Shown here one piece after another: positions 25,328-34,474 of a stretch of 64,000 bases of DNA (positions are counted from its first letter, which is position 1; each line of letters opens with the position of its first letter). The stretch lies in the NCBI RefSeq assembly GCF_022347685.1, contig NZ_JAKRGF010000002.1, positions 124,001 through 188,000 of the forward strand, written 5' to 3'. The translations under genes were made by a program, and so were the position numbers. This DNA comes from Thalassobius sp. Cn5-15 (lineage in GTDB: Bacteria; Pseudomonadota; Alphaproteobacteria; Rhodobacterales; Rhodobacteraceae). Below the pieces are notes generated by a model. The model did not search any database. It was not told the origin of the DNA and saw only the letters and a list, made by a program, of their open reading frames with translations.

Positions 25328-26017
25328 ATGAGCAGATATTCCTTCACCCTCGCCGGACAAAGTATGGAAGCCATGCCATCTGGGGCCCTCTTCTGGCCCG
25401 AGCAGAGCCTGCTCTGCGTGTCCGATCTGCACTTTGGCAAAAGCGAACGGATCGCCCGACTGGGCGGCGCGATGCTGCCCCCTTATGACACACGCGACAC
25501 GCTGACCCGGCTGGAAAAGGACCTGACCCGCACCAAAGCACGTTCGGTGATCTGTCTGGGCGACAGTTTCGATGATTCCATCGCCGCGCGTGGCATCAGT
25601 GAGCAAGAGTTCACATGGATCACCCGCCTACAGGCCGGCCGTCACTGGGTCTGGATCGAGGGCAATCATGATCCCGGTCCCTTGGCGATGGGCGGCACCC
25701 ATATGGCCGAACTGCCACTACCACCGGTTCAGTTCCGCCATATCGCCGTACCTGGCAGCGCGGCCGAGATTTCGGGGCACTACCATCCGAAGGCACAGCT
25801 CAAGACCAAAGCAGGCACCCTGAGCCGCCCCTGTTTCCTGATTGACAGTGATCGGGTGATCATGCCCGCCTATGGCAGCTACACGGGCGGGTTGATGTGC
25901 GATGATCCGGCGCTGGTAGGATTGATGCGACCAGAGGCGCTGGCGGTATTGACCGGCGATGTGGCGCAGCCAATACCGATGCCCGGGCGACGCAGCTCCA
26001 TACATGATGAGATCTGA
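25328..26017 (+). CDS. pdeM: Ligase-associated metallophosphoesterase/endonuclease, PdeM type
   Basis: 229 residues from the ATG at 25328. Calcineurin-type metal site motifs: DLHFGKSERIARLG (D-x-H), CLGDSFDDS (GDxxDD), EGNHDPG and SGHYHPK. It matches the family known as ligase-associated DNA damage response endonuclease PdeM. The partner helicase ends 74 bp upstream; the gap holds a loose 7-bp inverted repeat (GCAAGAG 25254-25260, CTCTTGC 25290-25296). The 3' end nearly meets the convergent LytTR gene. Confidence 0.9.
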   Translation: MSRYSFTLAGQSMEAMPSGALFWPEQSLLCVSDLHFGKSERIARLGGAMLPPYDTRDTLTRLEKDLTRTKARSVICLGDSFDDSIAARGISEQEFTWITRLQAGRHWVWIEGNHDPGPLAMGGTHMAELPLPPVQFRHIAVPGSAAEISGHYHPKAQLKTKAGTLSRPCFLIDSDRVIMPAYGSYTGGLMCDDPALVGLMRPEALAVLTGDVAQPIPMPGRRSSIHDEI

Positions 26018-26028
26018 GGCCGCGCCAA

Positions 26029-26889
26029 TCAAACAGAGGTGTTGAACCGAGCGAGGATGCCTTCGTCCTCCAACCGTGTGCGCGCACTGCGGCTGACAGG
26101 CACGCGACGGCCTGTTTCCAATATCAGGTACATCTTGCCTTCTTCACGCAGCACGCCAGTGATCGCCTCTTTGGCAACCCAATGAGACCGGTGGGTGATC
26201 ATGCCCGCAACCCCATCCATTTCCGCCACCGCATCGCTGAATCGCATGCGCAAAGAAATCAGCGCCCCTGCCAGTTCCACATCCACAAAGTGATCGCGTG
26301 CAGACAGATGCAGAATCATTCCTGTGGTACCAGCAGGCAGCCGTTCATAAAGACGCGCGGGCGCTTCTACAGCCACCTCTGATGCATTTTCTGACGTGGG
26401 CGCCTGCATGCCGAAGGCATCAAAAGCCACCGCTGGTCCCGACGCGGGCGCCGAGGCGACCAGCAATTCGGGATGCGCCGTGATCAAGCGCAGGGCAGAA
26501 AACAGGGACGCGACCATAAAGACAAGGCCGAGCACCTTCACGTAAGGCGCCGTCCCGCCTTGTAAGATCTCCAGCGGATAGAAGAGACTGAGCATATAGA
26601 CCACAGGGCTAAGCAGCACAGTAAAGCCAGCGACATGCAGCACCTCGCCCAGACTATCAGAGGCGTTGGGCAAATAGTGCTCACGCATGTCACGAATAAC
26701 CGTGCTAAGCACGACCGACGTCGCGCTAATCACCGCCCAGAAAAGGGTGCGCTGACACAGTACAAGGCTGGAATAGGTATCAAACGGCCCCATGATCACA
26801 CCCGCCACCACAGCCAGCATCCAGATGCTCAACACGCGCGGCGCGATCAAGCGCCGAACTGCACGTTTTACAGACTTCGATAGGGTCAA
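26029..26889 (-). CDS. Membrane-anchored LytTR DNA-binding protein
   Basis: 286 residues. About four hydrophobic helices (LIAPRVLSIWMLAVVAGVIM, TLFWAVISATSVVLS, VAGFTVLLSPVVYMLSLF, VLGLVFMVASLFSAL) precede a C-terminal LytTR domain: ILHLSARDHFVDVE, LISLRMRFSDAVAEM, GMITHRSHWVAKEAI and RRVPVSRSARTRLE. There is no receiver domain, so the sensor is presumably the membrane part, as in Rhodobacterales membrane LytTR regulators. The only available start is TTG at 26889, close to a stop upstream in frame, with a weak ribosome site. Target genes unknown. Confidence 0.85.
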   Translation of the reverse strand: MTLSKSVKRAVRRLIAPRVLSIWMLAVVAGVIMGPFDTYSSLVLCQRTLFWAVISATSVVLSTVIRDMREHYLPNASDSLGEVLHVAGFTVLLSPVVYMLSLFYPLEILQGGTAPYVKVLGLVFMVASLFSALRLITAHPELLVASAPASGPAVAFDAFGMQAPTSENASEVAVEAPARLYERLPAGTTGMILHLSARDHFVDVELAGALISLRMRFSDAVAEMDGVAGMITHRSHWVAKEAITGVLREEGKMYLILETGRRVPVSRSARTRLEDEGILARFNTSV

Positions 26890-27030
26890 AATCGCACCGT
26901 CTACTTATTTTCCATCACGCCCTCATAGGGAGAATTCCCAACAGGCGATCTGCTTCTAGGATATAGTACGTATGCACGCGCCATCCTGTTAGAGACTAGG
27001 GGGAAAAAGTCACATCAGGCACCAAAGCAG

Positions 27031-27057
27031 AAAAAATCGTGACACCCTCTGTCACGA
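27031..27057 (-). terminator. Perfect terminator, minus strand
   Basis: TCGTGACA (27037-27044) and TGTCACGA (27050-27057) form an 8-bp stem with a 5-base loop; on the minus strand it is followed by TTTTTT. It ends some leftward transcript other than, or in addition to, the folD one. Confidence 0.85.
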
Positions 27058-27109
27058 CGCTCCGAGGCGCAGCGATTGGTGATATTTGGTGGAAAAATGC
27101 GACCGTTTG

Positions 27110-27140
27110 GCCCGGTCAACATGTCGGTTCGCCCGGTCAA
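27110..27140. repeat. Two direct repeats GCCCGGTCAA 21 bp apart
   Basis: Copies at 27110-27119 and 27131-27140, read as TTGACCGGGC on the minus strand. The 21-bp period (two helical turns) is the spacing used by LytTR-domain proteins, and the nearest gene leftwards encodes one. The intervening terminator at 27031-27057 speaks against a simple operator. Confidence 0.4.
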
Positions 27141-27152
27141 TTCTGGGCAAAA

Positions 27153-27182
27153 CAGGGCGCCAGTTCAATCGCGGGCGCCCTG
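27153..27182 (-). terminator. Terminator after folD1
   Basis: CAGGGCGCC (27153-27161) and GGCGCCCTG (27174-27182) pair perfectly; the minus strand continues TTTTG. Lies 13 bp after the folD1 stop. Confidence 0.8.
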
Positions 27183-27195
27183 CCGAATCAGGGGT

Positions 27196-28086
27196 TTAGG
27201 CGGTCAGGCCTTCCGGCTCTGCCAGACCGTTGGCACGGCAGCAGGCGGTCACAGTGTTGGCCAAGAGGCAGGCGATGGTCATCGGACCGACACCACCGGG
27301 AACGGGGGTGATGGCACCGGCCACCTTGGACGCGCTTTCGAAATCGACGTCACCGACCAGTTTGTTTTTGCCGTCACGCTCGATCCGGTTGATGCCCACG
27401 TCAATCACGGTGGCGCCTTCCTTGATCCAGTCGCCGGGCACCATTTCGGGGCGGCCTACAGCGGCAACGACGATGTCGGCCTGTTTCACCACACCGGGCA
27501 GATCCTTGGTGCGCGAATGGGCGATGGTCACGGTGGCGCTGTCGTTCAGCAGAAGCTGCGCCATCGGTTTGCCAACGATGTTCGAACGACCAATCACAAC
27601 CGCGTTCATACCAGAGATGGAACCATGATAATCACGCAGCATCATCAGGCAACCCAGCGGGGTGCAGGGGACCATGGATTTCTGGCCGGTGCCGAGCAGA
27701 CCCACATTCGAGATGTGGAAGCCATCGACGTCTTTTTCCGGCGCGATGGAGTTGATGATCAGATCTTCGTTCAGGTGGCCGGGCAGCGGCAACTGCACCA
27801 GAATACCATGAACAGCAGGATCGTTATTCAGCTGGTCGATCACCGCCAGCAGATCTGCTTCAGACGTGTCGGCATCCATCTTATGCTCATAAGAGTTCAT
27901 GCCCGATTCAACGGTCTGTTTGCCCTTGGAGCGCACGTAAACCTGACTTGCGGGATCTTCGCCCACCAGCACCACCGCCAGACCGGGGGTGATGCCGTGC
28001 TCTTCCTTCAGACGGGTGACATGTCCCGCCACCTGTTCGCGCACTTTGGCCGCAAAGGCCTTGCCGTCAATCAATGTTGCAGTCAT
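27196..28086 (-). CDS. folD: Methylenetetrahydrofolate dehydrogenase/cyclohydrolase FolD (canonical copy)
   Basis: 296 residues. Complete FolD signature set: [14 protein letters not shown] with the cyclohydrolase lysine at residue 54, [17 protein letters not shown] (Asp121), [22 protein letters not shown], and [11 protein letters not shown]. It interconverts 5,10-methylene-, methenyl- and 10-formyl-tetrahydrofolate with NADP. It starts 14 bases after a second folD-like gene, and the formate-THF ligase gene lies further upstream, giving a full tetrahydrofolate one-carbon route. Confidence 0.96.
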   Translation of the reverse strand: MTATLIDGKAFAAKVREQVAGHVTRLKEEHGITPGLAVVLVGEDPASQVYVRSKGKQTVESGMNSYEHKMDADTSEADLLAVIDQLNNDPAVHGILVQLPLPGHLNEDLIINSIAPEKDVDGFHISNVGLLGTGQKSMVPCTPLGCLMMLRDYHGSISGMNAVVIGRSNIVGKPMAQLLLNDSATVTIAHSRTKDLPGVVKQADIVVAAVGRPEMVPGDWIKEGATVIDVGINRIERDGKNKLVGDVDFESASKVAGAITPVPGGVGPMTIACLLANTVTACCRANGLAEPEGLTA

Positions 28087-28100
28087 CTGCCTACCCTCTT

Positions 28101-28982
28101 TTAAACGTCGGTCCGGGCGTAGCTGTCCCGGTAGTGATCTTTCTGCATCCGTGTTGCCAACACGGCGTTTTTCATCAGTGTCGCCACAGTGACCGGACCA
28201 ACGCCGCCCGGCACAGGGGTGATCCAGCCGGCCACTTCGGCGCAGCTGTCAAAGTCGGCGTCGCCCACGGTCTTTCCATCCACGCGGTTGATGCCAATGT
28301 CAATTACTGCCGCGCCGGGTTTGATCATGTCGCCCGTGACCAGACCGGGTTTGCCCACGGCCACGAACACTGCGTCCGCGGCGCGCGAGTGCATTGCAAC
28401 CGAGCGCGTCATGTGGTGGCATACGGTAACCGTCGCGCCCAGACCCATCATCAAGAAGGCGATGGGCTTACCAACGATTTCGCTGTGGCCGATCACGGTG
28501 ACGTTCAGACCTTCCATTTGCAAAGGCAACGTCTTCAAAATCTCAACCGCCGCGACGGCAGTACAGGGGCCAAGCGCCAGATCGTTATAAACGATGTTCC
28601 CGATCGAGGCGGGGTGCATACCCTCCACATCCTTCAGCGGGTGCACGGCTTTTTGCAGCGTTTTCACCGGAATATGGGCCGGCAGCGGACGCTGGATGAT
28701 AATACCGTTGACGCGCGGGTCGCCATTCAGGCCCTGCAGCACACCGGTCAGCTGTTCCAGCGAGATATCTTCGGGATAGTTGCGCGCCTCAAACTGCACA
28801 CCGGCGCTTTCGGCCGAACGTTGCTGGTTGCGCACATAAAGCTCAGAGGCCGCCATATCGCCGACGCTGATCGACACCAGACGCGGCTGCCAGCCCTGTT
28901 CGGCCAGTGCGTTGGCCTCTACGGCCACCTCGTCACGCATCTTTTGGGCGATGGCCTTGCCATCAATGGTTTGCGCTCGCAT
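28101..28982 (-). CDS. FolD paralogue with altered catalytic residues
   Basis: 293 residues, clearly FolD-fold ([32 protein letters not shown]), but key residues differ from the neighbouring FolD. The cyclohydrolase lysine in Y-x-x-x-K is Gln53 (YVRNQQR); the folate-site DVDG is DVEG (Glu120); the cofactor-site GRSNIVG is GHSEIVG (Arg to His). In human MTHFD1 the equivalent Lys56 is needed for cyclohydrolase, and a K56Q change keeps dehydrogenase activity. This protein may therefore be a dehydrogenase only, possibly with changed cofactor use. It lies between a terminator after fhs and folD1, 14 bp apart from the latter, so both are probably co-transcribed. Confidence 0.9.
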   Translation of the reverse strand: MRAQTIDGKAIAQKMRDEVAVEANALAEQGWQPRLVSISVGDMAASELYVRNQQRSAESAGVQFEARNYPEDISLEQLTGVLQGLNGDPRVNGIIIQRPLPAHIPVKTLQKAVHPLKDVEGMHPASIGNIVYNDLALGPCTAVAAVEILKTLPLQMEGLNVTVIGHSEIVGKPIAFLMMGLGATVTVCHHMTRSVAMHSRAADAVFVAVGKPGLVTGDMIKPGAAVIDIGINRVDGKTVGDADFDSCAEVAGWITPVPGGVGPVTVATLMKNAVLATRMQKDHYRDSYARTDV

Positions 28983-29062
28983 CGGGGTATTTCCTTCTTC
29001 GTTCAGGCGTTTCTGCCTTTATGCGGGCTTCGTCGCATGAGGCGCACATTCCGCCCCAAAAG

Positions 29063-29094
29063 GAACAGCCCAGAGCGTAGGCTCTGGGCTGTTC
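29063..29094 (-). terminator. Terminator after formate-THF ligase gene
   Basis: GAACAGCCCAGAG (29063-29075) and CTCTGGGCTGTTC (29082-29094) form a perfect 13-bp stem, loop CGTAGG; on the minus strand TTTTG follows. It implies a separate promoter for the two folD genes in 28983-29060. Confidence 0.85.
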
Positions 29095-29109
29095 GGGATC
29101 AGCGCCTGA

Positions 29110-30786
29110 TTAGAACAGGCCTTCGATCAGACCTTCATCGTTCAGGCGGATGCTTTCCGACGCAGGTTTGCGGGGCAGACCCGGCATCGTCATGATCTCA
29201 CCGCAGACAACCACGATGAAGCCAGCACCTGCGGACAGGCGTACTTCGCGTACCGGAACCGAGTGGCCGGTGGGCGCACCGCGCAGCGAGGGGTCGGTCG
29301 AGAAGGAGTACTGGGTTTTCGCCATGCAGACCGGCAGGTTGCCGTAGCCCGCGTCTTCCCACTCTTTCAGCTGGTTGCGGATTTTGTTGTCCGCCAGCAC
29401 TTCGTCAGCACGGTAGATACGCTTGGCGATGGTTTCGATCTTCTCGAACAGCGGCATGTCGTCGGGGTAGATCGGTGCGAAGTTGGCAGTGCCACCTTCA
29501 ACGATTTCCACAACTTTTTCTGCCAGCGGTGCGGAGCCTTCCGAACCCAGTTCCCAGTGACGCGACAGAACTGCCTCAACACCGTGCTCTGCACAGTAGT
29601 CTTTTACAGCCTGAACTTCGGCGTCGGTGTCGGTGACGAAGTGGTTGATGCCCACAACAACCGGCACCCCGAAGGATTTCACGTTCTCAATGTGGCGGCC
29701 AAGGTTGGCGCAGCCGTTCTGAACTGCTTCGACGTTTTCTGCACCCAGATCCGCCTTGGCAACGCCGCCGTTCATTTTCATTGCGCGCACGGTGGCAACC
29801 AGCACAACCGCGGACGGTGCGATGCCTGCCTTGCGGCACTTGATGTTCATGAACTTCTCTGCGCCGAGGTCCGCACCGAAGCCTGCTTCGGTCACAACGT
29901 AATCCGCAACTTTCAGCGCGGTTTTGGTTGCGATGACCGAGTTACAGCCGTGCGCGATGTTGGCGAACGGGCCGCCGTGGACGAAGGCAGGGTTGTTTTC
30001 CAGGGTCTGAACCAGGTTGGGCTGCATTGCATCTTTCAGCAGAACAGTCATTGCACCCTCTGCTTTGATGTCGCGGCAATAAACCGGGGTCTTGTCGCGG
30101 CGGTAGGCTACGATGATGTCGCCCAGACGCTTTTCCAGATCTTCCAGATCGTTGGCCAGACACAGGATCGCCATAACCTCAGAGGCAACAGTGATATCGA
30201 AACCGGTTTCACGGGGGAAGCCGTTCGATACGCCGCCCAAGCTGGCAGTGATCTGACGCAGGGCGCGGTCGTTCATGTCGACCACACGGCGCCATGCAAC
30301 GCGACGGATGTCAATCTCGCACTCATTGCCCCAGTAGATGTGGTTGTCGATCATCGCCGACAGCAGCGAGTGGGCCGAGGTGATCGCGTGGAAGTCACCA
30401 GTGAAGTGCAGGTTCATCTCTTCCATCGGCACAACCTGTGCCATGCCGCCGCCCGCTGCGCCGCCTTTCATGCCGAAGTTCGGGCCGAGAGACGCTTCGC
30501 GGATACAGATCATGGCGTTTTTGCCGATCTTGTTCAGGCCGTCGCCCAGACCCACGGTGGTGGTGGTCTTACCTTCGCCCGCCGGGGTCGGGTTGATCGC
30601 GGTCACCAGAATCAGCTTGCCGTCTTCGCGGTCCTGAACCGAGTTGATGAAGCTCTGGCTTACCTTGGCCTTGTCGTGGCCGTAAGGCAGCAGGTCCGCC
30701 GCGGGGATGCCCAGACGGTCACCGATTTCTTGAATCGGTTTCTTGTTGGCCTCTCGGGCGATCTCAATATCAGTCTTAAAGCTCAT
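29110..30786 (-). CDS. fhs: Formate--tetrahydrofolate ligase
   Basis: 558 residues from the ATG at 30784-30786 with GGGAGGG upstream (a longer frame to 30918 has no such support). P-loop [18 protein letters not shown]; typical segments [36 protein letters not shown] and [17 protein letters not shown]. It makes 10-formyl-THF from formate, THF and ATP. With the folD genes downstream it can link formate to serine, purine and methyl metabolism, and in Roseobacters often serves demethylation routes. Confidence 0.97.
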   Translation of the reverse strand: MSFKTDIEIAREANKKPIQEIGDRLGIPAADLLPYGHDKAKVSQSFINSVQDREDGKLILVTAINPTPAGEGKTTTTVGLGDGLNKIGKNAMICIREASLGPNFGMKGGAAGGGMAQVVPMEEMNLHFTGDFHAITSAHSLLSAMIDNHIYWGNECEIDIRRVAWRRVVDMNDRALRQITASLGGVSNGFPRETGFDITVASEVMAILCLANDLEDLEKRLGDIIVAYRRDKTPVYCRDIKAEGAMTVLLKDAMQPNLVQTLENNPAFVHGGPFANIAHGCNSVIATKTALKVADYVVTEAGFGADLGAEKFMNIKCRKAGIAPSAVVLVATVRAMKMNGGVAKADLGAENVEAVQNGCANLGRHIENVKSFGVPVVVGINHFVTDTDAEVQAVKDYCAEHGVEAVLSRHWELGSEGSAPLAEKVVEIVEGGTANFAPIYPDDMPLFEKIETIAKRIYRADEVLADNKIRNQLKEWEDAGYGNLPVCMAKTQYSFSTDPSLRGAPTGHSVPVREVRLSAGAGFIVVVCGEIMTMPGLPRKPASESIRLNDEGLIEGLF

Positions 30787-30968
30787 GGGTCGCCCTCCCG
30801 GCGTACTTGAGTGATCTTTCTTCTCACCCAAATAACGACGCGTCACGAGGGGGTGCATCGCGAAATCCGACATTTCCGGCACGGCTTGCGTCGCGCTAAC
30901 ATACGGGCCCTCCCGCAAGGTAAGCTAATGTAGCCTATAGGAAACACGACGCTTACCCTTGATCGAAT

Positions 30969-31571
30969 CTATCGACGCGTACGCACCTCATCATAGTGCG
31001 CCCATTCCGGCTGATCAGGAATAGACAATTGCAGAGAGTCGCCAAGTGCTATCTCCCCCTCCCTTTCCACCCATGCAGTGACGCCCCGTTTGGCCCAAGC
31101 CGCCGCGCGCAGGCCTCGGGCAGGGGATTTTGTCGCCGCCTCGATCACCGGAATGGGCAAATTGCAGGGACGATTTTCCATATCCACCACCAATGAGGCA
31201 CCTGATGGCGCCTGCAAGCGGCTGCTGGGCGGCAAGCGGCTGAAATCAGGGATGCCGCGCAACAGAACGGTGGTGCCGAGCCATGCGGGATCAATGTCAC
31301 CAATGCCCAGTTCTATCGCGATCGCTTCCAGATCCTCGGCAGCCATCAGACAGATTTGGCGGGTGTTGCGAATCGTAGTGCCACGAGCGTGCATCCCTGC
31401 CACCCGCCCGCAGGAGGGGCGCGTCACACCCGCATGCGAATCTGCGGCGACACCGCCCCAATCCAATGTCAGCGCCTCGCGCGGGCTGGACGCCAAAGAC
31501 TGAGCGCGGTCTTCTACAACCCCCAGCCATTCAATGGTGCCGTGAAAATCGGTTTGTTTTAGTGCCGGCAT
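30969..31571 (-). CDS. MOSC-domain protein
   Basis: 200 residues. The MOSC fold is suggested by the opening GTIEWLGVVEDR, the DSHAGVTRPSCGRV segment, NTRQICLMAAEDLEAIA, and ENRPCNLPIPVIE with the conserved cysteine that in MOSC proteins carries sulfur or contacts the molybdenum cofactor. The C-terminal AKRGVTAWVEREGEIALGDSLQL is also usual. Single-domain MOSC proteins are widespread with mostly unknown substrates. The 182 bp to fhs hold only promoter-like sequence for fhs. Confidence 0.85.
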   Translation of the reverse strand: MPALKQTDFHGTIEWLGVVEDRAQSLASSPREALTLDWGGVAADSHAGVTRPSCGRVAGMHARGTTIRNTRQICLMAAEDLEAIAIELGIGDIDPAWLGTTVLLRGIPDFSRLPPSSRLQAPSGASLVVDMENRPCNLPIPVIEAATKSPARGLRAAAWAKRGVTAWVEREGEIALGDSLQLSIPDQPEWAHYDEVRTRR

Positions 31572-31625
31572 GCCTGTCCCGCTCTCCCGGTTGCTTGTTA
31601 CGGGCGTCCGGTCTGGCCGGACAGG

Positions 31626-32309
31626 TCAGACAATATGGCGACGGGCGTAGAACACAACTGCCGAAAGTGTCGCAAAGGCAAAGCCAAACTCCAGGGTCTC
31701 TTCCAGCACCATAGAGGCCTGATGTGTCCAATCCGATATTTCGATACCATAGGGGACCAGATTGCGCTTCAAACCGTCCAGCTGGCTGCCGAAGAAACCC
31801 GAGACCAGCCCAAGAAAAGCAACCCGCGCCCAAGGTTCACCGGCGCGCAACGCGCGCAAGGCAGGTTTGCTGCCCGCCCAAATGAGGTGGATCGCGGTGA
31901 GCAGGATGACCAGCATCAGCGCTGCAGACACCCCTTTTTGCCACAGCGGAACCGGCGCCGAAAAGATCCCGATATGCAGCACACCAGGTTCAAACCACCA
32001 ATTGTGAAAATCCAGTTCGCGCAGCGCCAGAAAGCCGGTGAACAGCGGCACAGAGATAAAGCGTTTGCCCCCCAGCACCGCAATATAGCCGCTCAGCAGC
32101 GTCGCCAGCGCCAAACTGATAAAGGCCGCCTCTTCAAAGGCGCCGATTTCTTTGGTGACGGTAACCTTCCAGCCTGCGGCATTGACGCTGGACATCAACA
32201 GCAGCAGCAGGACAACAAAATAGGTCTTAAGCGACCCGGGTTGTCTGGCGGTGTTTAACAATGCGGATAGCGCGCCTTCGGATGCGGCGGCTGAAGATCT
32301 CTCGGCCAT
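31626..32309 (-). CDS. Integral membrane protein, unknown
   Basis: 227 residues with five or six hydrophobic helices (TYFVVLLLLLMSSVNAAGW; AAFISLALATLLSGYIAVLGG; GVSAALMLVILLTAIHLIW; VAFLGLVSGFFGSQLDGL; LEFGFAFATLSAVVFYA). Polar motifs ALRELDFHNWWF and MVLEETLEFG place acidic and histidine residues near the membrane and could be a metal or proton site. No family is recognised. It lies between ftsH and the MOSC gene in the same direction; weak ribosome site. Confidence 0.75.
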   Translation of the reverse strand: MAERSSAAASEGALSALLNTARQPGSLKTYFVVLLLLLMSSVNAAGWKVTVTKEIGAFEEAAFISLALATLLSGYIAVLGGKRFISVPLFTGFLALRELDFHNWWFEPGVLHIGIFSAPVPLWQKGVSAALMLVILLTAIHLIWAGSKPALRALRAGEPWARVAFLGLVSGFFGSQLDGLKRNLVPYGIEISDWTHQASMVLEETLEFGFAFATLSAVVFYARRHIV

Positions 32310-32422
32310 TTGGGGATCCAGCGTGCGGTTTGATGAAATCTAGATAAAGTCTCGATCATCGACCGCAAGGAATGACACAAATTTGTTACAGTTTGGATAC
32401 CGTACGGAACGTTGCGTCATGA

Positions 32423-32456
32423 AAAGCCCCGCCACGGTGACACCGGACGGGGCTTT
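32423..32456 (-). terminator. Terminator after ftsH
   Basis: AAAGCCCCG (32423-32431) pairs with CGGGGCTTT (32448-32456) and the minus strand continues TTTTC, 23 bp after the ftsH stop. Confidence 0.8.
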
Positions 32457-32478
32457 GATCTTTCGGGGAGGCTGGTGT

Positions 32479-34395
32479 TTAGCTCAGCTCTGGCTCCATG
32501 CCACCGTCACCACTGGGCTTCGCCTTGGGTTTGGTTTTCGGGATGGCAGCCACGGAGGGGGCGTTGCCCGCGCCGGAATTGTCATCCTCATCCTCACTTG
32601 CATAAGGAGAATCGCCACGCATCACGCGCTTGATTTCTTCGCCGGTCAGGGTTTCGTATTCCAGCAGGCCCTGCGCCAGACGCTCGAACTCTTCTTCGTG
32701 TTCGACAACCAGTTTTTGCGCGTGCTCATAGGCCTCTTGGATAAAGCGCTTCACCTCATCCTCAATCATCTCTTTCGTATTCGCAGAGACGGAGAAGCCA
32801 CCGGTGTTGCCAGAGTAGCCTTCGTGCGCTTCGGCATAATCGATGTTGCCCACCTTGTCCGACATACCCCAACGCAGCACCATCGCACGGGCCAGCTGGC
32901 TGGCCTGCTGGATGTCTCCGGCAGGACCGTTCGACACGTGATCAGCACCGTATTTATGGATCTCCGCCGCCTTGCCAGCCATGGTCATGGCCAGTTTCTG
33001 GTGACATTCATCCTTGTGCCAGTTCAGGCGGTCCATTTCAGGCAAGGACATCACCATACCCAGCGCACCACCGCGCGGGATGATCGTCGCCTTATAGACC
33101 GGATCACACTTCGGCAGTTTCAGACCAACCAGCGCATGCCCTGCCTCATGATAGGCAGTCATCTCTTTCTGTTCGGCGGTCATGACCATGCTGCGGCGTT
33201 CAGCGCCCATCATGATCTTGTCCTTGGCTTGCTCGAAATCTTCCATGGTGACCGCACGGCGACCCACGCGGGCAGCCATCAGCGCCGCCTCATTCACCAG
33301 GTTCATCAGATCCGCACCAGAGAAGCCGGGGGTGCCGCGGGCGATGATGCGCAGATCCACATCGGGACCCAGCGGTGTCTTGCGCGCATGCACGGCCAGA
33401 ATCTTCTCACGGCCTTTGATGTCGGGGTTGCCGACGGTGATCTGACGGTCAAAACGCCCCGGACGCAGCAGGGCTGGGTCCAAAACATCCTTACGGTTGG
33501 TGGCCGCGATGATGATGACACCTTCGTTGGCTTCGAAACCGTCCATCTCAACCAGCAGCTGGTTCAGCGTCTGTTCGCGTTCGTCGTTACCGCCGCCATA
33601 CCCGGCGCCACGATGGCGACCCACGGCGTCGATTTCATCGATGAACACGATGCAGGGCGCGTTTTTCTTCGCCTGCTCGAACATGTCACGCACACGAGAT
33701 GCACCAACACCCACGAACATTTCAACAAAGTCGGAACCAGAGATGGTGAAGAACGGCACACCCGCCTCCCCCGCAATCGCACGGGCCAGCAGGGTCTTAC
33801 CAGTACCCGGAGGCCCCTCAAGCAGGGCGCCTTTGGGGATCTTGCCGCCAAGGCGGGAGAATTTCTGCGGGTTCCGCAGGAATTCAACGATCTCTTCCAG
33901 CTCTTCCTTGGCCTCATCAATGCCGGCCACGTCGTCAAAGGTCACGCGACCGTTCTTTTCGGTCAGCAGCTTGGCCTTGGATTTACCAAAGCCCATAGCG
34001 CCGCCTTTGCCGCCACCCTGCATACGGTTCATGAAGTAGATCCACACACCAATCAGCAAAAGGAACGGCAAGAGGCTGAGGATGAAGGTCTGGAACCCAG
34101 ACTGTTGCTGGCTTTCTGCAGTGACGGGAATGTTCTCCGCAATCAGCATTTTGGTGACTTCGGCGTCATCCGGCTTGATCGTCACATAGTCACGATTGTC
34201 GGTGCCGCGGAAGCGCACGGCCTCACCATCCAGCGTGACGGAACTGACTTTGTCTTCGTCAACCGCCTTAACAAATTCGGAATAGGGGATGGAGTTGCTT
34301 TGCAGGCTGCCGCCAGAGCCACTGAACATATTGAACAGGGCCAGAACCAGCAGAAACAGGACCACCCAGAAAGCGATGTTTTTCGCGTTGCCCAA
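32479..34395 (-). CDS. ftsH: ATP-dependent zinc metalloprotease FtsH
   Basis: 638 residues. Two membrane helices (about 7-24 and 102-122) bracket a periplasmic domain; AAA+ domain with Walker [10 protein letters not shown] (193-201), pore motif [12 protein letters not shown], Walker [29 protein letters not shown]; peptidase M41 zinc site HEAGH. It degrades membrane and some soluble proteins. Normal length and complete. Last gene of the long leftward block, ended by the hairpin at 32423-32456. Confidence 0.98.
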   Translation of the reverse strand: MGNAKNIAFWVVLFLLVLALFNMFSGSGGSLQSNSIPYSEFVKAVDEDKVSSVTLDGEAVRFRGTDNRDYVTIKPDDAEVTKMLIAENIPVTAESQQQSGFQTFILSLLPFLLLIGVWIYFMNRMQGGGKGGAMGFGKSKAKLLTEKNGRVTFDDVAGIDEAKEELEEIVEFLRNPQKFSRLGGKIPKGALLEGPPGTGKTLLARAIAGEAGVPFFTISGSDFVEMFVGVGASRVRDMFEQAKKNAPCIVFIDEIDAVGRHRGAGYGGGNDEREQTLNQLLVEMDGFEANEGVIIIAATNRKDVLDPALLRPGRFDRQITVGNPDIKGREKILAVHARKTPLGPDVDLRIIARGTPGFSGADLMNLVNEAALMAARVGRRAVTMEDFEQAKDKIMMGAERRSMVMTAEQKEMTAYHEAGHALVGLKLPKCDPVYKATIIPRGGALGMVMSLPEMDRLNWHKDECHQKLAMTMAGKAAEIHKYGADHVSNGPAGDIQQASQLARAMVLRWGMSDKVGNIDYAEAHEGYSGNTGGFSVSANTKEMIEDEVKRFIQEAYEHAQKLVVEHEEEFERLAQGLLEYETLTGEEIKRVMRGDSPYASEDEDDNSGAGNAPSVAAIPKTKPKAKPSGDGGMEPELS

Positions 34396-34474
34396 GGAAA
34401 ATCTCCCAATATTCGGTTGCCACCGCAGGTATCACAGGCGGCACCTTACTTAAATAGAGATCCTGCGCCTATCT

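Larger units (their letters stand above)
26890..27195. other. 306-bp intergenic stretch between folD1 and the LytTR gene
   Basis: No credible gene. It holds two minus-strand terminators (27037-27057, 27153-27182) and a pair of 10-bp direct repeats, described separately. The left part (26890-27030) is AT-rich and should carry the LytTR promoter. Confidence 0.7.

Noticed and set aside
29263-30810. A 515-codon open frame opposite fhs
   Set aside because: Antisense shadow of formate-THF ligase; composition typical of reverse-strand reading.
30787-30968. Riboswitch in the fhs leader
   Set aside because: No conserved folate, SAM or other aptamer core is visible; only a 5' untranslated region with a good ribosome site.
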